DNA of 64,000 nt from Rhytidiadelphus loreus (lineage: Eukaryota; Streptophyta; Bryopsida; Hypnales; Hylocomiaceae), in contig OX344763.1 in the NCBI GenBank assembly GCA_947034895.1, positions 46,995,025 to 47,059,024 of the forward strand, given 5' to 3'. This document shows positions 24,030-36,413 of the stretch, in pieces. The notes under the pieces are model-generated. The model saw nothing but the letters and a program-made list of their open reading frames with translations. It was not told the origin of the DNA and made no database searches. Position 1 is the first letter of the stretch. Each line of letters begins with the position of its first letter. The position numbers were made by a program, and so were the translations under genes.

Positions 24030-24165
24030 GAGTGATCGGACCGGACGGACGGACGGTCCGGACGGTCCGGACACCTTTCATTTTTGAAATTTTCCAACAC
24101 TGAAATCAGGGCGCGGACGTTTCCGTCACGGCGGGGATGTCTTGGACAGGGCGGGGACGCATCAG
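24030..24165. repeat. Subterminal CpG-rich repeats, left end
   Basis: Runs of CGGACGGACGGACGGTCCGG and related words follow the left terminus, with ggggcggggacg-type words at 24110-24150. The mirror block at the right end is 38975-39015. hAT transposases usually bind short subterminal repeats, so these are candidate binding sites. Confidence 0.6.
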
Positions 24166-24209
24166 TTTAATCCGAATTTTTGTAGAATTTTTGTACTTCA
24201 TTTACGAAT

Positions 24210-25165
24210 TCTTGCTTTCATAGGGTGAAAAACATTCTCTGCTGCCATCTTTGATGCCCTACCTAAGGCTAAAAAATTGCTATTTTAACATGAATTTTTT
24301 TTCATAAAATGACCTCTTTGCTATTAATATGTTGTACCAAATTAGAAGGCCAAAAGATTTACATATAAAAAGATATTCACAATCTACCAACATGTGTACT
24401 TGTGTGGTTCAGACTTCAGAGAAACAATTTCAATGCTACCAACTCCCGGAAATTGAGAAATTAGAATTTGGCCATGAAATTTGTGGCATGAGATCATAAC
24501 TCTGTTGATAATATTTGTGTTAAATTTCAAGTTCAAAGGATTTGTCCATAAAAAGATATCAAAAATCTACCAACGGACAAATGTATTTGAGACTTGAGAG
24601 AAACAACTTCAGTGGTGCCCACTTTGACACCTTCCGAGGGACACAATTTTCTTTTTGATATCATGAAATTTTTGTCATGAGATCACCTCTATGTTCATAA
24701 TATGCGTGCAGAACTTCAAGTTCTAAAGATTTTTCTAGAAAAAGATATTTGAAATCTACCAACATGTGTGGGTGTGAAATAATTTCTAGGAACTACCTCT
24801 GTTGGTAGATTTCCAGTATCTTTTTATAGGCAAATCCTTTGAACTTCAAATTTGACCCACATGTTATCAACATAGACATGATCTCATGCCAAAAAATTCA
24901 TGGCCGAATTTAGATTTCTCAATTTCTGGGAGTTGGTACTTGGTAGCATTGAAATTGTTTCTCTGAACCACACAAGTACACATGTTGGTACATTGTGAAT
25001 ATCTTTTTATGTGTAAATCTTCTGGCCTTGAAATTTAGCACACATGTTATTAGCAAAGAGATCATTTTTTCAAAAGAATTTCATGTTTAAATAACAATTT
25101 TTCAGCCCTTCAGAAGGCATCAAAGATGATAGTAGTGAATGTTTTTTTCTACGTGAATGCAAGGA
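24210..25165. repeat. Large inverted repeat with about 360-base arms
   Basis: The left arm (about 24215-24570) contains catctttgatgcc, ggccaaaagatttacatat, accaacatgtgtacttgtg and gcatgagatcata; the right arm (about 24790-25160) contains the same words reversed and in reverse order (ggtagatttc...ggcatcaaagatga). Similarity is roughly 80-85% by eye. A loop of about 200 bases contains a further partial repeat. It lies between the left terminus and the transposase 3' end. Confidence 0.85.
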
Positions 25166-25518
25166 TAGTAATAAATTAAGTACACCTTACTTACAACATT
25201 CAAACTATACAATATAACTACACTCATGAATGTCATCTTCATGCATGGCAAATGTGAGAATTCTACAAACACAATTGGAAACTTTTTTATTTTAGATAAC
25301 CAAAAACATTTTTATATTTCAAACGTTGTTCAGTACAATAACAAGTTCACAACACAATGAATATACTGCTCTCAAGATACGCCTCCTCTTCTACTGGTTA
25401 TCTAAGATTCTCCTTCTTCTTCTTGTAGATCTTCATTACTTCATGTTTCAATTGGTGCAACTGTCTTGAACTCATGATGAATGAAGGTCTACAGAACACA
25501 AATGCTGTCAGGTGCCCC

Positions 25519-28500
25519 TCAATTGTTGAAACGACTTGATCTGCGAACTTCTTGTATACCCGGATCTGGTAATGCAACATCTCGAATGACCACATCATCA
25601 TCTGCTGGTGCCTCATTACAATCAGGGTCGTCTTCATCATCACCAACTTCACTAGTTCCAAGTTCATCTTCTCCACAGTCACCGTCTGTGGTCCACTGGT
25701 TTTCCACTTCCGAGTTCTCATTTCGAAGCTCCACAGCTGTTTGACCATGCCTACGACTATGTTTAAACCTCTTGTGCCGTTGAGCTCTAGGTTCCTCCGC
25801 GTCAAAATTTATAATGGGGCCTCCTTGTACTCGAGGAACGACATACGCTAGAGTGGACAAAGTTGGTCCTGGGACATACGTATTCAAAAATGGCTCTATC
25901 ACCACGTTCGGGTCTCGGACCCCAATTCCTAGAAGAGGGCGTTTAGGGGGCCTCGATGATGACGCTTCGTTATTGTTTCGTCCACCTCTAATATCACGGC
26001 CTCCAATCGTTGCACGACCTCTTGCTCTTCCACGGACGAAACTCCTTCCACGTCCTTGTTGATATTCACCCATAGTGTGGTGAATTGCGGGTTGAAGGGC
26101 GGTATGGTGTCTACCACCCATTGTAACATTTGAAATGCTTTGAGGCGTCATTGCAACATTTCCCACTGAGCCTAGCACTTCTTCGGAAGGTCGACAAGGA
26201 GCACTTGAAGTTGCGGGAGATGAAGGGTTAGAAATAATAGTATGCACTGCAATTGGTGGTGGTATATGGGCTTCGTCTTCAAGTGGGTCAGTAAACGCAA
26301 AAACATCATTGTGATCTAAATGTTCAGGGTCAAAACGCGTTCCACTACTAGAAAACACTGAAATTTCAACACAACTCTATTGATTCGATCGCGTTGTTCC
26401 GGTCACTATACAACCAAACTTTGTTGATTTCAACAGAGTTTGGTTGTATAGTGACCGGAACAACGCGATCGAATCAACAGAGTTGTGTTGAAATTTCAGT
26501 GTTTTCTAGTAGTGTTCTTCCCACTACATTAACCTCCACAACATGTCTTGTGATTGGTCGTGCCATCCTTGTATTTCCAATGTTCTGGCCATGGCATCCT
26601 CCAACAACTTTGTTGCTATTGCGGCCCCCCACTCCTCTAGGCCCCCTATTGCCATCACGATCGCAAACGGATCCTTCAGTATTCTGAGTTGCATTGTTCC
26701 TCAGATTCTCACTGCCATTTCCATTTCCCCCTTCGTTTTCCAAAGGGAGGTTGTCGTCATTGTTCGAGATAACATTATCATCATCGGCGTCCACTGCGGC
26801 CGGATGATCACTCTCGAAAGACGATGACAAAGGTTGCACTTCAGAAACAACTACATTTTCATCGCCAATGGGTGTAGGACTTCGGTGAGGATCGGCTCCC
26901 CAAGGGCCCCAGCGATCAGGGAGGACTTCCTCTTCTACTCATGACCATCTCCGTAGTAATTTCTAGCTTCTTCAAGGTGATTAGCCCCCGCCCTCCACAA
27001 CTCTGGATTTGGTCGGTATTCTCGGGGTGCTCGGTTAGCTTCTACATCAGCCTCTTCCTCTTCCTCAGCTACCATCGCGTCAAATTCACGATTGCGTTCA
27101 GCCACTGGAACGGGGCCAAGGGCATCTGGATCAGAATCCTCCGAGAGGATATTAGCATCATACCAACGAACAGGATCGGCCCCTGGTCTTTGCTGAAGTA
27201 CACGGCTATTGGTATAAATATATACCAATGACTCAACCTTCTCGGGGGCTAACCGATTCCGGACCTTGTTGTGGACGAAAGAATACATACTCCAATTCCT
27301 TTCACATGAACATGCTGAACACGTCAATGACAAGATACGAACGGCAATCTTAGATAGTGCTCGATCTCCAACCCTATGCCACCATTGGTGAGGAAGCATA
27401 TGTGTCGCTCGGATGTCAGGTGTCTCTGCTGCATTGTATGACCCCGTGCCCTCCTCGAATTCTGTTAATTCCGCCAACACGTTGTTAAACTTCACACCCA
27501 CTACATTTTCCATTTTGCGGATGACTCGATACAATGCACGGAGGGCAACTCCATCAGCCCTAAGTGTCACGTTATCCAAGAGATACGGATTTAAAAAGGC
27601 CCCAGCATAGTGAACATCCGTGAATACCATGTCCCACCTGGATGTGAAAGACTCCTCCATGGTGGTGGCTATGTCATCTCGTAGGTTGAAGGGTGGCCCT
27701 CTTAAAGGAAACACATGGGTTCTCAAATTGTACATTACGAGCCATGCCCGACCCATAGCTGGTTCTCGGCCATCAAATATGCGCAATGCCTTCAACACGT
27801 CTTCAGTCATGTGCACGTAATTTGCACATCGTTGCCAGAAGCCCACGTCTTTGATAGTTGACACCACATTACGTGAAGCTGTAGCTGCTTGCTCCGCATT
27901 TTGTTTGTCTCGCAGACCATCAAAGTAATTTTGAACGCGCGCATGGTCTTTTAACCACAGCAGTACTCCGCAAAGTTTCTCCAATCGGTGCAACATGAGA
28001 AAATTACAAGCAAAGCGGGTTTCGTTGGGCACTACTAATTGAAGGGTCGGACTCAACTCCCGGAATACCGACATGGTGGCGTGATGGTTCCGAATGTACT
28101 GGCACAATCTTCTTGCCCTTTGAATTAAATCTTTGAATTCTGGTACTTTGGCCCAATCTTCCAACATGAGATCCAAAGCATGTGCTATGCACCCTGCTTG
28201 AAAATGTGTGGATACGTGCAAACGATATCATCCAATGCTCCAAGCATATTCGCTGCATTATCTGTACAAACCTGTGTCACGTACTTTGAACCCACTTTCT
28301 CAATGAATACCTTCATCTGGTCCGCTATGTAGCGCATGGACTTCTTTTGCCCGGTGGTGTCAATGGCCCCCAAAAATACATCACCAGTAGGGCACGACAT
28401 CATTACATTCATTAGAGGCCTCCGGTTCACGTCATCCTAGCCATCAGTGCATATTGTCACCCCATAATGTTTCACTACAAAACCAACTTTGGTTTCAATT

Positions 28501-29198
28501 TGCTTCTCGATTTGCAACCTCTTCGGTTCAATCAATTTCGTCCTAAACTGATGGTAAGAAGGTAGACTATATTCAAACCTTGCCATTGAGGTTGCCCTCA
28601 CTGCCTCAATAAAGGCTGGATTTCTTGCCACATTAAATGGCACGTTCGCCTCGTAAAAAAACGATGCCCACTTGTCATCCAATTCCTTCCTCTTCGCAAC
28701 ATTAAAAGCATCCTTCATACGTTGCTGAAGTAATGACCCAGATCTTGTGGAATTTGATGCAATGAGACTTTGGGACCTCTGTATTGCATCATTTCCTTCA
28801 GGGAGAGTAACCCCTTTAGCTTGGGCGTCACCTGAACCCCCTCCCGTCACTTCGTTTTGAAAGGATTGGCTTGAACTTGCAACTGGAGTTGCTCTTGATG
28901 GACCAGTGGGAATTGATTCTCCTTTATACATGTCCTCGGGGCTCAATCGTTGAGAAACAAAGTTTGCACAATTTGCAAATCGGTGGCGCACGGCTCGCGG
29001 TGCATTACGACAAATTGACCTCTCGGACTTCGCGCCATATCCAAAGTGAGCAAAAGCGCGCTCGCGTTTATAGCTGAATGTTGCATTGCAAAATACACAA
29101 CTCACTTTCCCCCCGTTCTCAGAGAAATTATACCACGGTTCCCATTCTTTTGTTTGCTTTCGTTGACTTCCCATTGCGTTCACGACGAATGCAAACAT
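25519..29198 (-). pseudogene. hAT transposase with BED zinc finger and long C-terminal tail
   Basis: The start is ATG at 29198 or 29174, after an acceptor near 29222. The order is: a BED-type finger (SCVFCNATFSYKRERAFAHF), a linker, the first catalytic region (TICTDG), TDNAANM, the CIAHALDLMLEDW segment, and the hAT dimerisation region (CSCERNWSMYSFVHNKVRN at about 27270-27310). An acidic, Gly/Arg-rich tail follows to 25519. The enzyme class cuts and pastes the element via its terminal repeats. Lesions: TAG at 28437-28439 in place of an expected Trp codon, a frameshift near 28190-28220, a frameshift near 26935, and a CACTA-type MITE at 26343-26514. The tail after the dimerisation domain (about 430 residues) is unusually long for hAT. 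Confidence 0.85.
26343..26514. mobile_element. CACTA-type MITE, 172 bp, in the transposase tail
   Basis: The ends CACTACTAGAAAACACTGAA and its reverse complement are identical, and nearly the whole element is one palindrome. The 3-bp target duplication TTC lies at 26340-26342 and 26515-26517. Outside it the transposase reading frame matches on both sides (VVGR on one side, TRFDPEH on the other), so the insertion is clean. Confidence 0.95.
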
Positions 29199-29434
29199 TT
29201 TCTTGGAGGAGGTAGAACTGTAGAAGAAGCTATTACACCAAATGAAAAGGACAAAATAGTAGTTAGCACCAATCAACTGCTTGAACTGACTTTTACATCA
29301 CCTCAACAGCTAACTAGGGCCATTTGTCACCCAAGTAGACTCCCAAGGAGCTCAAAGTGAATTGAAGTCCAAGATGATGAGGCCAAGATGACAAATGTAA
29401 AGAAGTCAATCCGACAAGCTTGGCTTTATAGCCT

Positions 29435-29570
29435 GGGAGTGTAGGGGCGCGGACCTCTTCTGCAGGGGCAGGGATGTCAGGGGCGCGGACGTCACACAAT
29501 TCCGACGCGTCCACGCCCCGAGCGATGCGTCCACGCCCTGGCGCGACGCGTTACCGGATGGCAGGGTGCG
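29435..29570. promoter_or_regulatory. GC-rich ACGT array upstream of the transposase
   Basis: Words of the type ggggcgcggacgtc and, reversed, gcgtccacgccc recur about six times. The array lies 240-370 bases upstream of the transposase ATG. GACGTC contains the ACGT core recognised by plant bZIP factors (established), but a promoter role here is inference from position. Confidence 0.5.
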
Positions 29571-29599
29571 GAGGGCCTACCATAGACTTTGGTATGAAT

Positions 29600-31130
29600 T
29601 CAGTTGTGGGATTCTTCCTTCCCATAGAGAGAGGAGAATCAACTAATGTAGTCAGCTCTTAATTTGAGCACGGGGAATATCTTCAAGTCAATGGCTGCAT
29701 TAAGAGGTCCAACTACTTTTTGAGTTCAATGACAACGTATTAAAGCATGTCACTCCCTTCTTGAGGCCAAACTTCAAGTTCTTGCCTTCATCAAGCACTT
29801 GAGAAGTAGGACCCATGTAAAGTTGGAACCCAAAATAAAAATAGAAAATGAAATTGAACTTCCAAATAAGAAGGACTAAATTTGTGTAACTAAAATCCCA
29901 AAGGATTTCGAGTCCTAATCAAAGTCAAGGTACATAATTGTTTAAATTCAAGTTCAAAGTTTATATTTCATTCTTATTAAGAAAAGGTATTTGTGATTTT
30001 GGATTTGAAGTTTACAAATCAAACTATTACCAACGTATACTTCTCAAGCTTTTGGTTTAAGTCTTCATTTTTTAAATACAAAGCTACAAGGTTTTGGATT
30101 TAAATCAAATACAAATCATAATGCTTTAGAATATGCTTGAAGGGGTTTTTTCCGTGAAAAAAGGGTACAAGGATTTAGGGCTTAAAGACTTTAACCAAAA
30201 TTTCTTGTAATGGGTAAAATAGGAGGGGTGGGTATTGAAATGAAATACTAGTTAAGTGATTTTTTAATTCAAGGGCAACGGTTCATTTCATTATTTTGGG
30301 TATGGGGATAGCAAAGCGGTTTGGGTCTTTGGGAATGAAATGAAGCAAAATTGTTTATGATTTCAAATATTCAATCATTAGACTCCACCCTCTAATTTGT
30401 GTAATGGGATCCTAGAGCTCTAAACTCTAAAGCAAGTCTAGGACTTAGGAGGGGTGGGTATTGAAATGAAATACTAGTTAAGTGATTTTTTAATTCAAGG
30501 GCAACGGTTCATTTCATTATTTTCGGTATGGGGATAGCAAAGTGGTTTGGGTCTTTGGGAATGAAATGAAGCAAAATTGTTTATGATTTCAAATATTCAA
30601 TCATTAGACTCCACCCTCTAATTTGTGTAATGGGATCCTAGAGCTCTAAACTCTAAAGCAAGTCTAGGACTTAGGAGGGGTAGGTATTGAAATGAAATAC
30701 TAGTTAAGTGATTTTTTAATTCAAGGGCAACGGTTCATCTCATTATTTTGGGTATGGGGATAGGAAACCCTTGGAGGGAGTTCAAGGAGGGAGTTCAAGA
30801 CTGGGTTCAAAATTGGAATTGGAATTGGAATTGGAATCCGCGCCCGGACGTCCGCGCCCTGTCGGGACGTCCCCGCCCTGACGTCCCCGCCTTGACGTCC
30901 ACACGTTCACGCCTTGACCCTCGGATGCAAGAACTCTCTCCACCAACGACGGGGGGGAATGGAATTGACCTTGAGATTTGAAATTAGCATGGGATTCTTC
31001 CTTTCCATGGAGAGAGGGAAAGAGGGAAACCAATTAATGTAGTCAGCCATTAATTTGAGCTCGGGGAATTTCTTGAAGTCAATGGCTGTATTAAGAGGTC
31101 CAACTACTTTTTGAGTTGAAAGAGAATTCA
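29600..31130. repeat. Duplicated promoter-like segment
   Basis: A block of about 130 bases at 29600-29735 (gggattcttcc, agagagag, atgtagtcagc, gcattaagaggtccaactac) recurs at 30984-31120 in the same orientation, each time just after a GC-rich ACGT array (29435-29570 and 30838-30915). Related blocks follow arrays at 58870 and 59460 in the second element copy. Confidence 0.75.
30221..30770. repeat. 226-bp tandem repeat, 2.4 copies
   Basis: Units start aggaggggtgggtattgaaa at 30221, 30447 and 30673. The first two are nearly identical; the third stops at about 30768, just before a short GGAATT run and a GC-rich array (30838-30915). Such high identity points to recent slippage or unequal exchange. 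Confidence 0.95.
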
Positions 31131-33625
31131 TGGAAAGATGTGTCTCCTTTCATGTATCGCCCTTGGTCTTCTTCGCTTCTCCAAGGACTTGAGAAATAGT
31201 CCCCACACCCCAAAAATGGGATTTCTAGAGAATTAAAACTAAGTTGCACACTTTCAAGAAAACAAATATAATAAGATGCTAGAAGTTTTAGGATTTGTAA
31301 CGGTAAACAAGGTACTCGTTTTTGAAAATTCAAGTTGAAGACTTAAAGGATGAATGTTATAGTTCTCCAAAATAGAAGCTAAAAGGGTTTGGAATTCCAA
31401 AAAAAAGGGTTTTAGAAATGTTTCGACGGAATTTAAGAGAATTTGAGCAATTATAGAAATTTGGGGTATTCAATGATAACAATTTCAGAAAATTTGAGCA
31501 AGTATGGAATGTATTTGAATTTTTTTATAGAAGCATACCAAAAAAAAGTCCTACTATATTTAGGATAGTAGGATGTGTGTAATTAATTATAACAAATATT
31601 GACTGTTCAAATTTTAGCTTATAAGAATTTCGGATGATGAATGGTGGAGGCAGAAAATGGTCGTTACTCTATGAATTCATTCTTCATGGCAAGTTGGCTA
31701 AATGAGTACATGACTACATGCTTCAACATTTTTACAACAATACAACTTTCCCAAAACAATTCCACCCTACATTCTTAATTTAAACTTTATACTTTACAGG
31801 CTTACAACACAAATTATGGATTACTCTAATATATATTTTGTAATTCATATAATTTTATTTCCACCTTTACCTTTAAGAAATCAGAATAATTTTACTTTTA
31901 TTCCTAAATTATTGTAAAAACAAAAAATAAGAAGAAAAATTATCGGAGGAACTAGCAAAATGTATATAAATTTTGTATATCAATTACATAAAAGGATTCA
32001 TTTGGTTTCAACTTCAAGTTTAGGACGTCAAGATGGAATTTGACTTCAAGTTGTTTCACTTAATTGATACTTTGATGTGGCTTTCTTTTGTGTGAAAAAT
32101 AAAATAAGCAATTGGATTTTTTTTTGGTTCACCTCCATTACTACTTGCACCTCCCCCCAAAATTTCAAATTTTAACCCCTAAAGTCCCATTGTCCCCTGA
32201 GGGGACACTTTAGAATTCGGGCAGGTTTCTATGGGCTGAAATTTTATCCTAATTTTGCAAAACTTTTTTTGAAGATAGAAAATGTAATAAGCTTTGTGGG
32301 AATATAATTTTTATTTCAATCGGTGCCTGGAAGCCAAAGTTATACCACAAGATGCGTAGAATTGAATTCGGTGGGCAGCAAAAGAAATTGAATCTTTAGA
32401 ATGCAATTTTCAGATTTTTGGTTTTTTAAAAGGTTATGTTTGCTTCCTAGAACAATCTCACCATTGGGATTATTGTATTTCAATCCCATCTAAGAGCTAT
32501 TAATTGTTTAGTTTTTCTTTCAATTTTGAACGTGCTTCTACAGTTCTACACTTCTACTTGACAATTTCTTGAAGTATGAAAATGAAGTTGTTATTTTTTG
32601 AATTTTTTTTCATAGACTCCCAACTCAATTCTTCAACACAATAAAATTTTAATTCAAATTCCATAGTACACATTTTTTCTACAAATAGCAATAAAAGTCA
32701 TCTAAAATTGCAGTTTAGTGTTGAAGAAAACTTGTTTTTTAAACTTTGAATGCTCATATAGTCATATCTCTCAATCTGTACGGTCAAACTTCATGAAATT
32801 TTAACCACATAATTTCAAGAAAGTAAATTTCAAGATCCTACGGTTCAGTTTCAAAAATAGAATTTTGTTGGAATCTTGGACAACGTAGTAGAAATGGCAG
32901 TTTTTATTGTTTTTAGACAAAAAAAATGGCATTAGGGGGGTGATTGAATTGTTTTCCTCTTTTTCCTCATATATGATTATATGCTGATTTTCTGCAATAG
33001 AAAGTTAGAAATGATAACAATTAGAAACATTCGCGAACAAAATTGCAATTTTTGTAAATGATATAGAATTCAAAGTTTTAAGCAGTAAAAATACCTGATT
33101 GTTATTCAAGCTAAAATAAGAAATTTTACCATTTTTGGATGGATCAACTCATTCAAAGGTTAATGTATCCCTTCATACATTAACATTAATATATTTGTAA
33201 CAAAATATACATTAATGTTAAATTGTTAATATTTTTTTATATACATACAATAATATTAATACATATATATTTACATGAATATATACCTTCATACACTCAA
33301 AATCTGAAATGCACTTATTCTTAGGCCATAAGTACATTATTATATCCACGCATCACACATGCCATATCATGCAAAGGAATTCAACAATTGAATATATGTA
33401 TTTCATATGCATCATGTAGTACAAAAATTGAAAAGTATACAATACTTTTTCCACGATAAAATATGCATATCCACAAGTCTTTGTCTAATACTGTTTGTAG
33501 TACCGAACTACCAAAGTAGCAATTCTATAAGCCTCGGTAATGATAAGTGCCAAAGTCTATAACTGTATATGCAAAACATGCTTTGCTAATTAGTAATTAC
33601 TAGTTTAGCACACTAAAAAATGCAC
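31131..33625. other. AT-rich noncoding interior of the 15-kb element
   Basis: No gene seen. The part at 32150-32900 is related to 18560-19120 outside the element and to 38390-38940 inside it. Confidence 0.55.
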
Positions 33626-35992
33626 TCAGTCGATGTTCATTGGACTGTTTGCAGTGCCACTAAGTCCAGCCTCGTCGTTGTGTGCGCCGCGTTGCATTGG
33701 AAAATCTTCGTTGGAGCCTAGTTGAAGTCTACGAACCACAGACCGAGTTCTCCTCACTGGTCCGTCTTCTTCTAGAATGGCCCTCATGATTTGTGATTGC
33801 TTGAGACTCTCCAGAGCTCGGCGTGTATCCGGGCTATGTTGTTCAAGCAAAAAATCCAGCCCTTCGTTTCTGAAAGTTTCCCTCCACTCAGATTCCGATA
33901 ATTGAGCAAGCTCCGCGGGGTCGGGCATGTCAGGGTCCTCCCCAATACGAATTCTATTGTCATCGGTGACTCGAACTCCATCAACGCCCCATAACCATCG
34001 CCGAGGGTGAGGTCCAAATTGAAACTTGAGTCCAACCTCGTCCCAATGTCCATTGAAGCATTGAAAGAAAAAATTCCGTCGTCTTTGGCTATGCTTGTCT
34101 TTCATCGGAATCAAATGGTGGCAGACTTGGACAATTTGATCGGGGTCAGTCTCCCAACCACATTCAGCAGCGACCTGTGTCTTGTCCAACGATGTCATTT
34201 GTAATTTCCAACTCCACACCAAGTCTGTTCCCCACATTCTACGGTGATCTGGGGCATTCGTGGCATTGTATTCCCAATGTGGTGGCATGTATGGGACCAA
34301 GCCAAACAACTCGTACAAGCGCTCGTGGAAGGGAGCCTTGCACATTGCGCACCGACGACGAACAATCATGAAACTGATGAGGCAAAATGGGTGGTATACA
34401 TGGTTGCACGTGCCCAACTGCATTCCACCTTCAAGGCCAAATGGATTCATACAAATGAGACATGTGGTCCCGTCGTGCACAAAACTTGAAGGATTTGGCC
34501 ACTCCAACAACGGGTTGCCTTTGTAGTTGACCTTCGACCCAAGTTGGTTTTTGAAATCCCAATTGTGTTTGGACCAATCAATGATTGTTTTTCCACCATC
34601 AAGCTCAATGATTGCCATGTTGGGACTGAAAAGATCATCTACAAGGGCCTATGAAGTCAAGCCAAACACCCTTTCTTGATTGTGCTCACTGTAGTAGTGG
34701 TCCAATTTCTTGAACTCTGCTACCAGTTGTCGTGTCTTGTCAACGGTGAACACGCATGCCAACTTCCACTAGTAGTACTGCTCCACCAAGGCATGCAAAC
34801 GATTTTGTAATGTTTGATTTTCGCCTCGCAAGTTGTTGAGCTCAAGGTTGTTGTCCATAACCATGCCCCGAACTTCAGTCTGCATTGGTACGTTGCCGGT
34901 GGCAATTACTTCGGGAAAGGCCAATGAATCTTCTTGTGTAGACATGGCAGCATCACCTGGAGCATTTTGAACCGGAATTTGAGAATCCCGAGGAGGTCCT
35001 TGTGCATGTCCTCGTGGATCCTGACCTTCGTTCATCATTTGTGCTGCTTGTAGAGCTTGCCGAAGTTCCTCTATGTCACGTGCTTGTTGAGCAATTACTC
35101 TGTCTTTGAGCGTGATGTCTTCTCGTAACTTGCCCACATCTTCATATAGAGAATGTAGTTCATCACCTCGGTCTTGTAACTGCACCCTCAAGCTTTGTAT
35201 GGTGTCTGCAACAGCCATGACATCAACAACTCCAAGAGTTGGTTCATCAGGTGCTTGGAATTGCGCCTGAGTAACTCCAAGTACTGGTTCAACGGGGCCC
35301 TGGACCTCTACACAAATATTTGTTTCTGGAAGTTGTTCACGAGGTGCACGTTGCGTCCTTCTCCTTTGTGCATGTTGTTGTCCTCTGGGGGTTAATTCCA
35401 CCACAACATGAGATCCATCAGAGTCATCGTCGGTAGTAGAATCCGCCGTCTCATATGTGTCAGGCGGCTCAATACATGTGTTGACCCTGCCCAGCCCTCC
35501 TTCGGGATATCTCATAACCCCCCTTGGAATCATTCCATTTGCTAGTGTTGGTATCTTGATACCATATGCTGTGGTTGGCGTGCCCTTCAAAGTGGACCAA
35601 TCCACCCGCTTGTTCAATCTCACCTCCACATGTACACCTCGTGCAATGAAAAGGTGAATTTCATTCTTTTTCACAGTGGGTTTTTTGTATAACACTTGGT
35701 ATACTTCGATGCATCTTTGTTTAAAGGCCTCATCGATGCAATGTTTCAAATTTGCTTTATGAAATCGGCGGTGGTAGTTGTGTCGCTCTTTAGGGAAGGC
35801 CTTGTCAATGTGGCACCATTCTATGTAAGTGATGCAAGTTTCGAAACTCCACGGTTCTGGCACGTCATTCCAGCCCCTAAATGCCAGTTTTTTGGGGTTT
35901 CGAAGTACATGTAACCTCTTCCGATGTTTGTTACCCGGCCTTAGTCGAGTCCTATCTCGTTCAGCTTTGTTGGTTCTTGGTGGTGTCACCAT
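33626..35992 (-). pseudogene. RING-H2 / coiled-coil gene carried by the element
   Basis: One reading frame runs from ATG 35992 to the stop at 33626, interrupted only by two TAG codons (34769-34771, after EQYY, and near 34650, after GLTS). The N-terminal part is basic (RTRLRPGNKHRKRLHVL), then a Ser/Asp-rich stretch, then a predicted coiled coil at about 34990-35200 (DRGDELHSLYEDVGKLREDI, IEELRQALQAAQ). The C-terminal part carries CLICMNPF, TCNHVYHPFC and CAMCKAPF, the spacing of a RING-H2 finger (C3H2C3), usually an E3 ubiquitin ligase module. If the TAGs were sense codons it would be one protein of about 790 residues. It may be two genes, but the shared frame argues for one. The family as a whole is unknown to me. 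Confidence 0.7.
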
Positions 35993-36413
35993 CGTGAATT
36001 TTTTTGGCAAAAACCTGTATACTGTAAAAGGCCCTGTACAACGCCAACGACCAGCTCAATGAAGAGGTGGAGGATATGGAATACGCAGGGCGGGGACTAA
36101 TGGGTCAGGGACAGACTTTTATAGTTCTCAAATTTGCCTGTCAGGGCGGGGACGTCTGGGGTCAGGGGCGGGGACGGCTTGGGCGAGGCGGGGACGTGTG
36201 GCGGCCAGGGCGCAAACGTGGGAGGGGCGGGGACTATAAATCCCAAAGGATCCCTCATTTCTTCTTTGCCAAGTCCACGCCCTACGCCTCACACCTTCGT
36301 TTGTGCAAGCGACCCTTGGAAGTGAGTTTGGTGGGTGATTGGGCTTGGTCCACATATAGCACCCGTTTTTTTTTATTTTCTCCGAAACTTTGGTGGTTCC
36401 GAAATATTGTACA
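35993..36413. promoter_or_regulatory. Bidirectional GC-rich promoter region
   Basis: The 421 bases separate the RING-H2 gene (minus) and the kinase-like gene (plus). Between 36085 and 36235 words such as ggggcggggacgt and gggcggggac recur about eight times. A TATA box (CTATAAAT at 36234-36241) follows immediately, 170 bases before the kinase ATG at 36414. The array with a nearby TATA recurs in the second copy at 58460-58900 (CTCTATATAG at 58891). Confidence 0.6.

Noticed and set aside
25481..26062. Plus-strand open frames over the transposase tail
   Set aside because: They are antisense shadows of the minus-strand acidic/Gly-Arg tail.
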